Shown in pieces: positions 43,273 through 54,831 of a stretch of 64,000 nucleotides of DNA (the stretch's first letter is position 1; each line of letters opens with the position of its first letter). The stretch is from Tetrapyrgos nigripes (Eukaryota > Basidiomycota > Agaricomycetes > Agaricales > Campanellaceae). The stretch covers positions 1 to 64,000 of the forward strand of contig JAACJM010000260.1 in assembly GCA_013368315.1 (NCBI GenBank), in the 5' to 3' direction. Both the position numbers and the translations under genes were made by a program. The notes under the pieces were generated by a model. That model did no database searches. It saw nothing but the letters and a program-made list of their open reading frames with translations, and was not told the DNA's origin.

Positions 43273-46200
43273 CGAAGTTGGAGGCGGAGAAAAATAAGGT
43301 ACGCCCCTTTGCATCCTGGTGCCATTCTGTCTAACCAAGGTAAATATTGTACACAGGCAGCTGAGACACTTCGGGGTCAAATAACCAAACTCGAAGACTC
43401 AGTCAAAAAGCTTGAGGCAGAGAAGAAGGCACTCGAGGCAGAGAAGGAGGTGTTCGTCCAAAACAAAAAACGCTGTATGTGATGTTTTCGCTTTCTCTGT
43501 GCTACTGTTTTCCTCATGGTCGTCATTTTATTTCCAGCAGACCGATCTCAAAGCCAGTGAAGTTGGAGGCGGAGAAGAACAAATCACGCTTCTTTGCATC
43601 CTGCTAACATTTCGTCTAACCAAGGCAAATATTGTACGAAGACGGCGGAGACACTTCAGGATCAAATAACCAAACTCACAAAGCTTGAGGCAGAAAAGAA
43701 GATACTCGAGGCAGAGAAGGAGATATTCGTCCAAAACGAAAACCCTGTATGTGATATTTTCGCTTTCTCTGTGCTACTGTTTTCCTTATGGTCATCATTT
43801 TATTTCCAACAGACCGATCTCAAAGCCAAGTTAGTGAAATTGGAGGCGGAGAAGAACAAGGTATGCTCCTTTGCATCCTGCTAACATTTCGTCTAACCAA
43901 GGCAAATGTTGTGCAAAGACGGCCGAGACACTTCGGGATCAAATAACGAAGCTCGATTCCTCAGTCAAGAAGCTTGAGGCAGAGAAGAAGGTACTCGAGG
44001 TGGAGAAGGAGGTATTCGTTCAAAATGAAATCACTGTATATTGTTTTCGTTTTCTATAGGCTACTGTATTTCTCATGATCATCATTTTCTCCAGCAGACC
44101 GAAGCACTCCGTTCCGCCAACGAGAGTCTGGCTAAGACGTCGGATTTACAGGTGTGTACTCAAATAGCTTCAACGTCCTCATTCGGCCCCATTCCGATGT
44201 ATTCGGTGTGAAGGAGGCAAATACAAAACTAGAGGCACGAATCGAAAATTATAAGAATGCCTACCACATTGTCAAAGCCAAGAATGTGTCATTGGAAACA
44301 GACTATGCAAATGTCCAAGCAGAATATGCTGGATGCCACTCAGCACTGGAGAAGGCCGACATGGAGCTTCAGAGCTTGAAGCGCAAGTGGGATCAAGAGC
44401 AGGTGAAGGTGACTTCGTTGGTTGAGGGTCTGAAGGTACCTTCTTGCTCAGTCGTATTGTAACAGCAACCTGACTAAGTGTACCAGGAAACCATCAGGAA
44501 GCAGGAGAAGGAACTGAACAACAAGGAAGCAGAATTGATTCAGCTTCGGGAACCTGATGTGAGTACCGAAACATTTTTTGTTTGAAGTTTACTGCAGAAC
44601 CTCCAATGGATGACTACGAGAGAATCACGAAAATCAGCAGCAGACACACCGAGGGCATCATCTGGGAATTCGAAAGCGAGAACACAAACGAGACCAGGTA
44701 CAAAATCAACTTCAACGGCAACAGGAAACCAACAGAGACCAGCCAGAAATTCAGCGGCAGGACCAGCGAACGCCTCAGCGACGCCAGCTGCTCCAGAAGA
44801 AACGTCCACCGCAGGAAACCCAGCAAACAAATGGTCGGCTATCGAGAGCTCCATTCCACCAATCAGGGGGTCTGAAGCGTACTCTGAAGGGGGTAGATGT
44901 TGCTGCAGAGCTGGCATTTATTAAGACGCAGCCGTTTGATTACAGTCTCCCTCCTCCTGAAACGGTGTGTTTCTTGACCAGAGCCTTTCCAGAATACCCC
45001 GACTAAGAGAAAGGCAGCCCCTCCTACCCCGCCCCCAACTACCAAGAAAGCCAAGAAGTCGTCTGAGAGGACGTCTGAGAAGGTGCCTAAGAAGTCGTCT
45101 AAAAAAACAACAGAGCTATAGTGGCCCAGAACCTGTGCGTATCTTTATACACTAATTTCGTATATCTTACAGGCTATTCTAGGTCGAAGCGAGGAGGCTT
45201 CCAATGCTGGGCTTGATGTCAATGATGACAAGGAACAGTCCGACAAAGACTCTGACAACAAGTCCAACAAAGAGTCTGACAAGGAATCCGACAGAGTCCA
45301 ACGTGGAATCCGACAAAGAGTCCGACAAAGAGTCTGACGAAGGACTGTCAGATGATGGGGGCTTGGAGGAAAAGAATGAGCATCGTATTATGGAAAAGTG
45401 GTGCAGAAAGATTGATAAGCGGTACTACGCCAAGAACGAAGTGAACAACAACCGTAATGTGAGCAACCTGATGCTGCTCACTTGTTTCGCTATCTGACCC
45501 TTCAATGTAGAGACTTGTCCGAGAGCTGATCCAAGAAGCCGTTCACTGTCAGAAGGTCTACCATGCGTGGGCATGCAAGAAAGTTTCAGACAAGCGACTC
45601 GCCAAATTCCATGAAAACGTAGCCAAGTTTGGACCTCTGCCCAGGAATACGTACATCGACAAGCGAGCTCTCACTCCAAAGGAGATTGGCAAGCTACCGT
45701 GGAACAAGGCTTTCGTTCTGATGATAGCGACCGAATGTATGGAAATCTCCAAAAAGCTGAAGGACCGTCGTCTCGGGGGCTTCGCAAGCTGCAAAAGTGG
45801 ATTAGACTCGTTCACCTCCGCTTCATGGATATCGCCCGTGATGTGGTGAAAGCTCGCCCGACACACCCAGGCGAGACCGAACAGGAGATTATTCTACGTC
45901 TGCATGCGGCCTGCAAAGACCTCAACAAGAAGGCCAAAGTAGTGAAACATACACCACAAAGTGAGTCTTCTCATGATGTTTTGTGCTCTATTTGTTCTGA
46001 CCATAAGCACAGAAGTTCAAGCTTCGTTCCTGTCGCTGCGACTATGGTCAAGTTTTGCAGAAGCAAAAACAATGAGAAGGCGTTACGGTTCTGGAGCTAC
46101 ACGCTGCAGGTTGTGCAGATGCTGAAAGCAGCAGGGATGTCAGACGAGGAGGATGGTGTCCGACAAATGCAAACCGGTCTACTGGTGATAGATCAGCAGG

Positions 46201-46514
46201 TCAGAATGATCCTTCGCATAGACTGGCGCAAGGAATCGTTCAATGGGTTGTTCAGAATTATGGACTCAACGCCCGGAATGGAGGAGGCCATTTTCGCAAA
46301 GACAGGGAAAACCAACCGATTCAAAAGGATACGTCTTCCAGATGCGAAGATTGTTCAAAGGGATCCACCGAAAGGTCTTCCGGAGTCGTTTTTCCAACCC
46401 GATTACCTCGCTGACATCAAGAAGCGACCTTACGACTACAAGGAACTCGCTACGACCAAGACTAACTTTCAGACATTCGACTGGTCTAAGTATACCCCTT
46501 ACGCACAGAATTGA
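43273..46514 (+). CDS. Coiled-coil protein with C-terminal GMSDEE-type domain
   Basis: Multi-exon gene whose 5' end is unclear because it abuts the hAT fragment. It encodes repeated coiled-coil segments (AETLRGQITKLEDSVKKLEA, then EKKALEAEKEVFVQN), a further helix near 44,210-44,440, a Lys-rich stretch with KKAKKSSERTSEKVPKKSSK, a Ser/Asp/Lys/Glu tract, and a C-terminal domain. That domain contains LVRELIQEAVHCQKVYHAWA, GKLPWNKAFVLMIATECMEI, FMDIARDVVKA, LRFWSYTLQVVQMLKAAGMS + DEED and FRIMDSTPGMEEAIF. It shares LPWNKA and the GMSDEE core with the gene at 61.8-62.8 kb. A frame change near 45,775, in a run of five G, is needed. Function unknown; the family appears to be a fungal lineage-specific one. 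Confidence 0.5.
43277..44110 (+). repeat. Triplicated exon-intron unit of about 280 bp
   Basis: Three tandem units start at 43,277, 43,562 and 43,840 with (G/A)TTGGAGGCGGAGAA. Each contains the end of one exon, a short intron, an exon coding KLEAEKK...LEAEKE.FVQN, and the next intron beginning GTATGTGAT-like sequence. Both coding and intronic parts are repeated, so the duplication happened at DNA level. Confidence 0.85.
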
Positions 46515-47472
46515 AGGGCAACGGTTCAAGGGCACAAATGGATAAGCACAGTAGACATTAACAAAGTACATCTTCAGATTATTTGTAGACAGCTCCATAG
46601 TGAAATTCAATTGCACCATTCTCTCATTGACTCTCCCACTGAGCATCACCATTTTCAATGAGCAGCATCATTACACACAGCGGCACCTTCATGACCCGTG
46701 TTCAGTGATGTCAAATTCACAGGACAATACTTGGAGGTCTCCATAGAAATTGCCAGTATTTCCCTGACCAAAACAGTTCTTCATCGGGGGTACTATGAAC
46801 GACTCGATGGCGACCACACTAATATATACTCAAGGCTTCACCGCTAGTGTGAGCGCAAAACTCAGGCCACATCGATCAGCCTGACCCTGCTACAATTTTC
46901 TCCGCAAACGAGACGCACCCATGCCTATGCTCCTTGACTTGAAAATGAGGAAACTCCCTTTTCAGCTCTTTTAACTGCAATGCGTATTTTTCCATTGTGC
47001 GTGACTAGTGATGGGTGTGAGCATAAGAGCCAGCCTTGATTGTGAAATTAGTGATGGGTCAAAGACGTGTCTGCGGAATGTTCTGCTGCCCCAAGGTCGG
47101 GTCTGCAGGCGCACCAATTGACTGTAGAAAGAATGTAATTGAAAAACTTTAAACTAGGCCAATTTCTACGCTCGCATCACCTGATTGACACGTTTCTTGT
47201 CGATGTCCCTCGAAAAACGCGCTATATCATGTGGCTCATGAGACCATCTACTCCCAGCGGCGTAATCTCTACAGTCTACAATCTACAGAAGAGACTCCCT
47301 CTGATATTCTCGCTTTCACTCCAAAGCGCATGGTTTTAAGTAGCCGAAAATCCCAGTTTGTCTAATTCGTCTTCGTCCTTTGTCCCTTTTACAGTATATC
47401 TATCGTCGTTCCACTCAAAGAACTTCTCCACTGCACTTTCATCGCGTCTCTCAACTCAACTTTTATCGTGCC
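46515..47472. other. Intergenic, no supported gene
   Basis: Nothing convincing on either strand; open frames on the minus strand mirror the preceding gene. Confidence 0.4.
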
Positions 47473-48538
47473 ATGTCTAGAGCCTTGACTGCTACTCATC
47501 GCCTCCACGGCTCCTCACCTTATCCAAGAGCAATGAGTGCTAAGACTCGTAAGGGATCTTGACCACACTTCTTTGTTCTTTCATTGTTGACATGTGCACG
47601 TCTACAGTTACTCTCCTTGCTTTTATCAAGCACCTGGATACTCCGTACATCACTGTCGGCGAGGTCAAAACAACGGTAGCCATGCTTGCAGATGTGCTCG
47701 CGGTCAAGCTTCACGCCAGCTACAAGATCAAGGTGGAGGCTGCAATCCTCGAGGCTATCAAGGATGATTACATTAAGACTACCTCTGCCAAACATCCTGA
47801 CATGATGGACAAGGACAACGTATACATAAGCAGCAGATTTCGAAAATTGTGTGTATTATCTTGTTGCTCTGGTACGGTTCTAACCCATGATTGATGCTAC
47901 TTGTAATCCAGCATCTACGAGGCTTGTCCCTCCCTTACCGCAGAAGACCTTGAGCAACGATGCAAACTCTTCCGAGTGCTTTGACGAGGTGGAGACGGTA
48001 AGTCATACTTTACAATCTGATTCAAGCCGTACAATTGAGTCCCTTTTCCCGCATCCTTAGGCTTTGCTCAATGCATCCGCTGTGGTGAACCAAGCACAAG
48101 CCAAACTAGCGCTCGCAATGAAGGCTGTGAGTACCTCCAGTATGGGTCTATGGCAAGCATGCTCATCTCTTACTGTAGATCAAGTACCAAGTCGAAGAGG
48201 TTGACAAAACCGTCATCGACGAGCAGCAAGACACCATCCAGAGACTCGAATGCGCACTCAAAGACAGCCAACTTACCAACAGTAAAGTTCAAGAAAACCT
48301 TGTCGTTCTCATAGAGAACAAGGCTCACCTGGAAGGGGAGTTGGCTCGTGTGCAAGGGCAGTTGGCTTGTGTGGAAGAGGAGAGAGCTCGTTTGGAAGGG
48401 GAGAAGGCTCGTGTGAAGGAGAATGAAAAGGCGCTCTGGAAATTCGAAGATCAGAGCAGCTTAGAGCAAACCAAAATCATGATGCTGAAAACCCAGTTGA
48501 TGGAGGCTGAGGGGAGGATTCAGGCTCTTGAAGGATGA
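47473..48538 (+). CDS. Coiled-coil hypothetical protein
   Basis: ATG at 47,473. Exon 1 (47,473-47,548) joins in frame to exon 2 from 47,608 (LLAFIKHLDTPYITVGEVKT and ADVLAVKLHASYKIKVEAAI), and a later donor near 47,849 joins to FIYEACPSLTAEDLEQRCKL from 47,912. One base must change near 47,983 to continue into DEVETALLNASAVVNQAQAK. Two more short introns (about 47,998-48,060 and 48,127-48,178) lead to a long heptad-patterned helix of about 110 residues (HLEGELARVQGQLACVEEER and so on), ending EGRIQALEG at 48,538. Probably a self-associating protein; no known family. The N-terminal globular part plus C-terminal coiled coil recalls other genes in this window. Confidence 0.55.
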
Positions 48539-49803
48539 AGTCATCGTGGATGGAAAGGTCTTCTTAGAACGGTCATATACAAGGTCTGCAGCAGTATAAA
48601 TCAATAGTTTTGTCTAGTTAATACCTCATTGAGGAATGGAACCAGTCATGAGCTGACTCATGAAGTTGTTAAGGGCGTTGTACGCATCTTTGAGCCCGCC
48701 CACCCGACTGAGCCTGAGGCCTGAGATTTGAAGAACTAGTCGCGTAACACAGCCACATTACTTCTCTCCTGAACGATATGTCTACTCGCAGTATCCAACG
48801 GTGCTCTCCAGCCAACCTTGGATCTGCGGCACCTTTTTCCAGTCCATCATAACAAACGAACCACTATCGTCCAGTGAGAGCCGTTAGGCGACCATAAATC
48901 TTCGGATTTTTTTTGTTGCTGATCATGTCCCCACCGATAGACCCGCCGGATTTTGTCCAGTGCATGAAGTCATCATTAAGAATCAACTTCGGCCAACAAC
49001 AAGGACACTACAGGGAGAAGAGGTGGTGATGGCATAGATGTATGTGCCCATAAGAGTGGACTAGGGATTTCGGTTGGGCCTAGTTCGTTGCTGTTGGCGA
49101 CTTTCGAGCTTTGCCCAGCCAAGCATTCATCTCAGGTGGATACCTCTCTTTCCCATGTTTTAAGCAACTCTATCTTCCTACCGGCTATATGTACATTCAC
49201 AGTGTCTTCAAGACCTGCACCACCATCGTTGGATACTCCGCCTGATTGACAAATTTTAGGGTCGTCGCCAGAATGCAAAGCCTGCCATTGGCTTTTCTTC
49301 TAGCACTCCATATTTGCAGTATCCACGACGTCTTCTTCCTCTTGTGAGTTACTCTTGTCACGCCAATCACTCCGTTTACTGACAGGCTGACTATTGAGGT
49401 CTGCAATTTCGGATTATATTTCCATGAAACCCTCTTGCTCAATCCTTCCTGACCCATTCGTCTCCGTCATGATGCACGTGTGTAATCGTTCCTTCACGAT
49501 GATGTCGGACTCTGCCAATCACTAGTACGCAGCCCTTCACACAACACTTCGTCTTCCACACTCTGTTCTGGTCTGGAAACCAATTTCTCTCGCATTTGGC
49601 TATGACAGGGTCTTCTCCGGTCATCTCAGAATGTCTCAGTCCCATTATTCATCTGATTACGGAGATATTGCCTCTCGACAATGGCATTTAGTGGCTCTAC
49701 AAAAGATGTCAAAGGGTCATTGAGCCACCCGCATTTCGGTGGGAAGCCTATATATCCCAGCGCTGCGCCTCCGCTTACCCTACCTATCGACTTCCCTTCC
49801 AAG
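48539..49803. other. Intergenic region with one copy of the 42-bp motif
   Basis: No supported gene. Holds the fourth copy of the dispersed motif (48,792-48,830) and a CCCCACCGATAGACC word at about 48,926. Confidence 0.4.
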
Positions 49804-50778
49804 AATGTCCCATGTTCCCTCTCCCGCTTCTTCTGATACACGAGCAGATTCCTGGCTATCTGCTCAGACTCAGAACTATAAGAAGACTATCACTTATTCA
49901 AAACGACATCAGACGGCTTCCATTCGTATGGCACGTATGAACGCCATCCAAGGCATGACGGCTGCGCAATCCAGACCTACGCTGTCATCACTCGCAAAGG
50001 CATCCCGTGTTAGCACTCAACCTGTATCTGGCACCTATCCGACCTCGAGAAAGGATGCATCGGTCCCAGTGAGTCGCTCTAAGCTCAAATAACCTTCTTA
50101 ACCTGATGTACCTCACCCAGACTGTCAAACCTAGGACTCAAGCACCAGTTGCGAAGGTGTCGCGTTTGACCGCTCAACCTTCTATCACTGACGTGAACTC
50201 GAACTCAAGCGATAATTCATCTGCTGTGGTACGTTTGTTCTTGGTTCAAATCATTCTTTCAATCTGACTCCATCATGATCACATCTTCAGAAACCTGAAG
50301 GCTCTTCTGGTAAGCAATTGACCAGAGCCGAGTTGCAAAACCGAATCGAGGTACTTGAGGTCATGACTCATGAATGACTACAAAATAACCCTCTGTTCAG
50401 AAACTCGAAAGAAAATTCAAAAACACGCGCTTGCAACAACTCCAGCATTACACTTGCCCTATCTGCCTTGACTTATGCTGGCAGCCTTGCATGTAAGTCC
50501 AAATCGAGCTGCTCCTGTGATATTACTGAATGGTTGGATTCAGCACCTCGTGTGGACATATTACTTGCGGCGATTGCCTCATTGGGCATACCCAGAACCA
50601 GATGCTCAAGGACAAGGACTTAAAGTGGTACAAGGTGAAATGTGCAGTGTGTCGAGATCCTCTTCGTGCTCCTCCCGTAGTTTGCTACTCAATGCAGTAT
50701 TTAATTGACATCTATGCTGGTAACAACGACCTTAGCATTCCCTCTCGAAGTACCTTTAACTGGCCTCATAGTCTATAA
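49804..50778 (+). CDS. RING-finger protein (putative E3 ubiquitin ligase)
   Basis: Five exons with clean GT-AG junctions: 49804-50068, 50121-50228, 50291-50350, 50401-50492 and 50544-50778. The N-terminal half is Ser/Thr/Lys-rich and probably disordered. The C-terminal half carries a RING-HC pattern: CPICLDLCWQPC, then TSCGHITCGDC after the last intron, and a final Cys pair in KCAVCRDPL. Spacing after the CGHITC block is long, so the fit is to a RING-like variant. RING domains recruit ubiquitin-charged E2 enzymes; the substrate is unknown. The frame is intact from ATG to stop with no mutation needed, in contrast to the region to the left. Confidence 0.75.
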
Positions 50779-51097
50779 CCCTATCTTGTACATCTTTCAC
50801 CTCTTCATTCTGTATCGTGATTCGTAAATTTGTAGGACTCATACGTGATTGTAGTTTGGTTTTTCTTTTCTAATGATTTTCACTTTCATGATTACCTCTG
50901 CAATGAATATCTTTACTTGTAGCGACGACGTCCTGTGATTCCCTAGGCTCGACTAAAGTGTGAGTTCTCAACTTCGGGCAAATCCCGACCAAGCACATGT
51001 TGTGAGTCTGACGTGATCTGAGTGTTGCTTTGTCCTTGACTACTATAAGAATACTCTTCTATGACTAGCTTTACAACCCTCTTTCCTCAGAAACATC

Positions 51098-52901
51098 ATG
51101 GGAGCCTTACTGAGCCGTATTTGGACTCGTCAAGACCGTTATAGAGAATTCATCACCCTGGCCGGGCATCGAGACGCGATCCTTTCTCTATCTTTCTCAT
51201 TGGATGCTGGATTTCTAGCTGTTGTTGGTATGTTTCTTTCATCAAAATCGTCAATTTTTACATACCGATACACACTGATCCCATTCTGTCATACAGGTCT
51301 ACACGGCATCGCCATGTACAAAATGTCGAGTTCCCCTCCAGGAGGCGAGGTCACCATCCCACATGTTTCCACCAATCCACAAGACCCGAAGAACCTGTTC
51401 ACAGCGTCCGCCTGGCTGTTATTCCAAAATGGCAGTCGTCATATCGTCATTGTAGGAAACATGAACGGAGACGTTGTTCTTTGGGAATGGAGGACTGACC
51501 ACAAAGTACGTGAAAGTCAATTTGCTTTCTTTACTTTACCGACCGTCCATTAATCATAATTCTTGTCAGTGTTTCGAAACTTTTATCAAGATTCCTGCTC
51601 AAGCATCAAGAGACGGCGATCAACCTCAAGCTCCGGACAGTCAAGTTATGTTCCTTGATGTCTATGAAAGGATAGTTCCAGACCATCACCACGGACGGAT
51701 TGCAGCTTCATTCTCCTCGAGAGTAGTGACTGTGTGGTCAGTTTCCGTAGCCAGCAAGGAGGTGACGGAGGTCTTCAGAGTCTCTCTCGAAGATAGTTTT
51801 ATACCTGTGACCGTCAAGTTTCTTTCAAAGTTGGACCTGCTCGTTTTTAAGGCGAAAAGCGGTGACATGTGCGTGTGATGTTCATTTTTTTGACTGCAAG
51901 CTGACCTTCTCCCAGCTGCATCCTGGACCAGAAAACCGGAGCAACTAAAGGAAGACACATCGTTGCTGGGGAATTTCTGTCGGTCTAATTTTCTCTGTTT
52001 ATCCATTGTACCGATTGACTCACATCTGCTTTATTAGGGGTCAAGTATGCTTCAATGACTGTCAAGATGCGTTTCTTGTGTGGACCGGCAAGTCGTTTGA
52101 GATGTTTTCTCTCGAGAACCGTCAGCTTTTAAGGGTGTTTGGTGGAAATACCTCTCAAAGCCACCTTCCTAGACAGGTTCAGTTCATCGAAGAGGGTCGT
52201 CTCGTCCTTGGTGGCGCTGAAGCAGGGTGCGCCTTGCTGTACGATAGAGACTCAGGAAAACTTGTGCAAAGTCTCCCTCTTAGCAGCCGTAAGGTTCAGA
52301 CTGTAACTGTGCGTGTGATGCCCTTTCTTCAATAAAACATACACCGATAACAGGACCAGGCTTCCGCAAGCAGCAAGCATTACTTTGTTGCTATTGCTGG
52401 GAGTACGATTTCCGAGTCCAACAAGGTCAAGGTATTTTTCAAGCTTCGTCCCACCCCCAAAGTTCCAAAGGCCGCCGTCATTCGTCTCGACAATGACTGG
52501 ACGCTTCATATGAAGCTTCCGTGGTTTTTTCATGCATTTTATGTTGCCTGCGCCGTCCTAGGAATGGCAGTTCTCTGTATCGGTCTGGTCTTGCTGGCTC
52601 CTATCCCAGAGGTAGGCCCATTTTCGTTGGATATGCATACCGTTAAGCTGATTGCTCTACTCAGACCGTCTATTGGCTTGCCCTTTGGCTTTACAACCTC
52701 GTTCAGCAGGGTGACACCGCACCCGTGGCTTGGACATCTCGCCAGGACGTAGTCGCTCCTCAGATTGTCGTTACCCCTCCTGTCCATTTTGACGGTGGTA
52801 AGATGGCCGCCCAGGGAGTCATGGGTCAAGAAGTTTCAGTAGTATATGATGGCTCTATCTGTGTTCCACCTGAATGTATCACGATGGGGGCTGAGTACTA
52901 A
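51098..52901 (+). CDS. WD40-like protein with C-terminal membrane segment
   Basis: Several exons from the ATG at 51,098 to the TAA at 52,899-52,901, separated by GT-AG introns of about 50-70 nt. Propeller-like repeats are visible: TLAGHRDAILSLSFSLDAGF, IVIVGNMNGDVVLWEW, ASFSSRVVTVWSV, FLVWTGKSFEMFSLENRQLL and LVLGGAEAGCALLYDRDSGK (GH and WD-type ends, partly degenerate). After the propeller comes one strong transmembrane helix (FYVACAVLGMAVLCIGLVLL) and a short C-terminal tail. The most likely layout is a cytoplasmic beta-propeller anchored in a membrane. No specific family was recognised. The frame reads through with ordinary introns. Confidence 0.65.
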
Positions 52902-53035
52902 GATAGAGCTGATACAGTACCTGCATTACACATAGTTTCTTTCTTGGTTTCCTTTATGAATATGTGTGAAAGAATATGAGTTTCGTCTAGAGCTGTATTC
53001 TCTATATCCCTGATTCCAGTTCGCTCCAGAGAACA

Positions 53036-53411
53036 ATGAAAGAAATCGTGATTAGTTTCTTCCGACTCGCTGTCATTGCTCCACTAGCCTTAGCTGGTAT
53101 GGTCTCCTTCGCCAAAGGCACAGTTACCTTGGAAGACCTCAAGGATATCGGCGAGGAGCTTAAGGTCGTTACCCGGTGTGCTCATCCTTTATTATCTCCC
53201 GAGAACGTCGACTGACTCCTTAAATTTCAGCCGAATTGCAGGTTACCTGGTTTTGAAGACCCCCGACTTCCTGAGGTTCACGGCAGGATTCGTTTTCACC
53301 TGGCCCGTGTTTAGCACGATGCTGGCCGCTATGGCGGTGAAATACAAGAACTACTACGAGACTCGCCACGGAAGGGAGCCCATTTGCGTCAGATATACTC
53401 GAGGTCGTTGA
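53036..53411 (+). CDS. Small membrane protein, copy 1
   Basis: Exons 53036-53175 and 53231-53411 (55-nt intron) encode about 106 residues. An N-terminal hydrophobic helix (FFRLAVIAPLALAGMVSF) is followed by TVTLEDLKDIGEELKVVTR and a second hydrophobic stretch (FTAGFVFTWPVFSTMLAAM), then a basic tail. The paralogue at 56,014-56,486 has the same order (TLTVRELKDIVTEI at the matching place). The downstream flanks of both also match (about 53,450-53,540 and 56,660-56,750). Function unknown. Confidence 0.6.
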
Positions 53412-53637
53412 GTAGAGTAGTGTACCACATCATGTCAGTCATGGTCTGTAATTGCACTGCAAATTCGAATTTATTTTCTTTGAGAACGCGTCTAGGGGTA
53501 CGGGAGGAACGGTCCAGCTATATCAACTACGATTACCTTGGTTCTCTAGACGGTTGCTGGCAGCTTTTCTCGTTTTCCCTTCAGTACTGCAAGCAGCTCT
53601 TCTCTCCCACAGTCTGATCTAGTCTCTTTTCTTGATG

Positions 53638-54031
53638 GTATTGTCTTCAGCGGATCTCCTTGAAGATATCTCCCCTCTCTTCCCTCAACTTCTGGCACTC
53701 AATCATTGGCCCTCTGCTTCACTGTTTCTCTTCAAGTCGTGCTCAAACCCATGAAGGCAACAGCGCGCACGCAGCTGCCTTCTTTGCAGGGTGTGCTTTC
53801 GTTATTTCTCAGTGTATCTCTGGCAACAGCGTTTCTGGAGGGATTGACTTTTCTGGCCTTTTCCCAAGTACATCAACATTAGACGGGTAAGGAGTCCATC
53901 TTTCCTCGGTGCTTCCATGTTGGAGTCTGGACTGATTGGTTTCCTACCATAGGGTGCCTTCCTCACTGCTGTGTGTGTTGGTCTTGCGATTAACCCTTGG
54001 AAATTGGTAAACGTGAGTGTCGTTCATGATG
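53638..54031 (+). pseudogene. NCS1 permease fragment, inverted copy of the right window end
   Basis: About 394 bp nearly identical to the reverse complement of 63,608-64,000, with about six differences by eye. It encodes NSAHAAAFFAGCAFVISQCI, SGNSVSGGIDFSGLFP, an intron, and GAFLTAVCVGLAINPWKL, characteristic of NCS1 (purine-cytosine/allantoin/uracil type) permeases. Similarity stops sharply after GTCGTTCATGAT at 54,031, so this is a captured fragment. The frame breaks at CTTTTCCCAAGTAC exactly as in the other copy. Confidence 0.8.
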
Positions 54032-54831
54032 TGGTTGACGTGTTGGTGGAGAACTAGACGTTGTTGGCTAGGTCTCCCCGACTTTTCAGTTCAAGGACGA
54101 GCTGGGAGCATGGATAAAGCATGTAGATGAAGATGGAGGGAGAGATGCGTGGTCGCAACGTTTCGGTCTCCTTTTAGACGGGGAGAGTTTTTCAAGAGAT
54201 TTATTTCACAACACCGATGTGACCGAGGTCTATTCCTACCTTCATTCCACCCGCCATGACATCCACCGAAATTTCTTCTTTACAATTGAGCCAGTCTCTT
54301 CGTTGTGTTGGTCGCCTTTCAGGTTCCTGTCGTTGTCCTGGAGATTTTCCCTTCATAAACTCCTCTGATTCTCCTCTGTCACACTGTCATGTCTGTCACA
54401 GCCAGTTCGTCAAAGCCACCACTTATGGCAGACCGTCCATATCCTGTAACCTCCGCTCAAAATTTACGGTGCTGAATACTTACTATACCCTATATCTCAC
54501 CTCAACTGGAACTAGGATGTCCCAGAGTTGCTATTCATCGAGATATTTGCGTTCTTTCACCCAAATATATTCATTCAATTTTACGGTTCCGTCAAGTTCT
54601 CCATCTTTCCCCTCATCCAAACGATTCACTTCTAGACGACAATACGCTGATATCCGAGTCCCTTCATGCCGGTGGCCACTCCGAATGGAGGTGATTGGTC
54701 ATCCATCACTTCCTTTGTTTCTCTCGGTATTAAACCAGTTGTGAGGCTTATGACCACATATCCAGTTTTATCTCTCACTTTCACCAAGGCGAGTTATGGC
54801 TCTTCTTCCTGTTTTACCTTTCGTTCAGCTC
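54032..54831. other. Unresolved coding-like region
   Basis: A plus-strand patch near 54,090-54,330 reads as a protein-like stretch (FKDELGAWIKHVDEDGGRDA), but it has no recognisable continuation. The rest up to the hAT-type element shows only short frames. Confidence 0.3.

Noticed and set aside
43412..43950. CRISPR-like or satellite array from the regular repeats in the coiled-coil gene
   Set aside because: The 280-bp units contain both exon and intron with splice signals, so the repetition is a gene-internal duplication.
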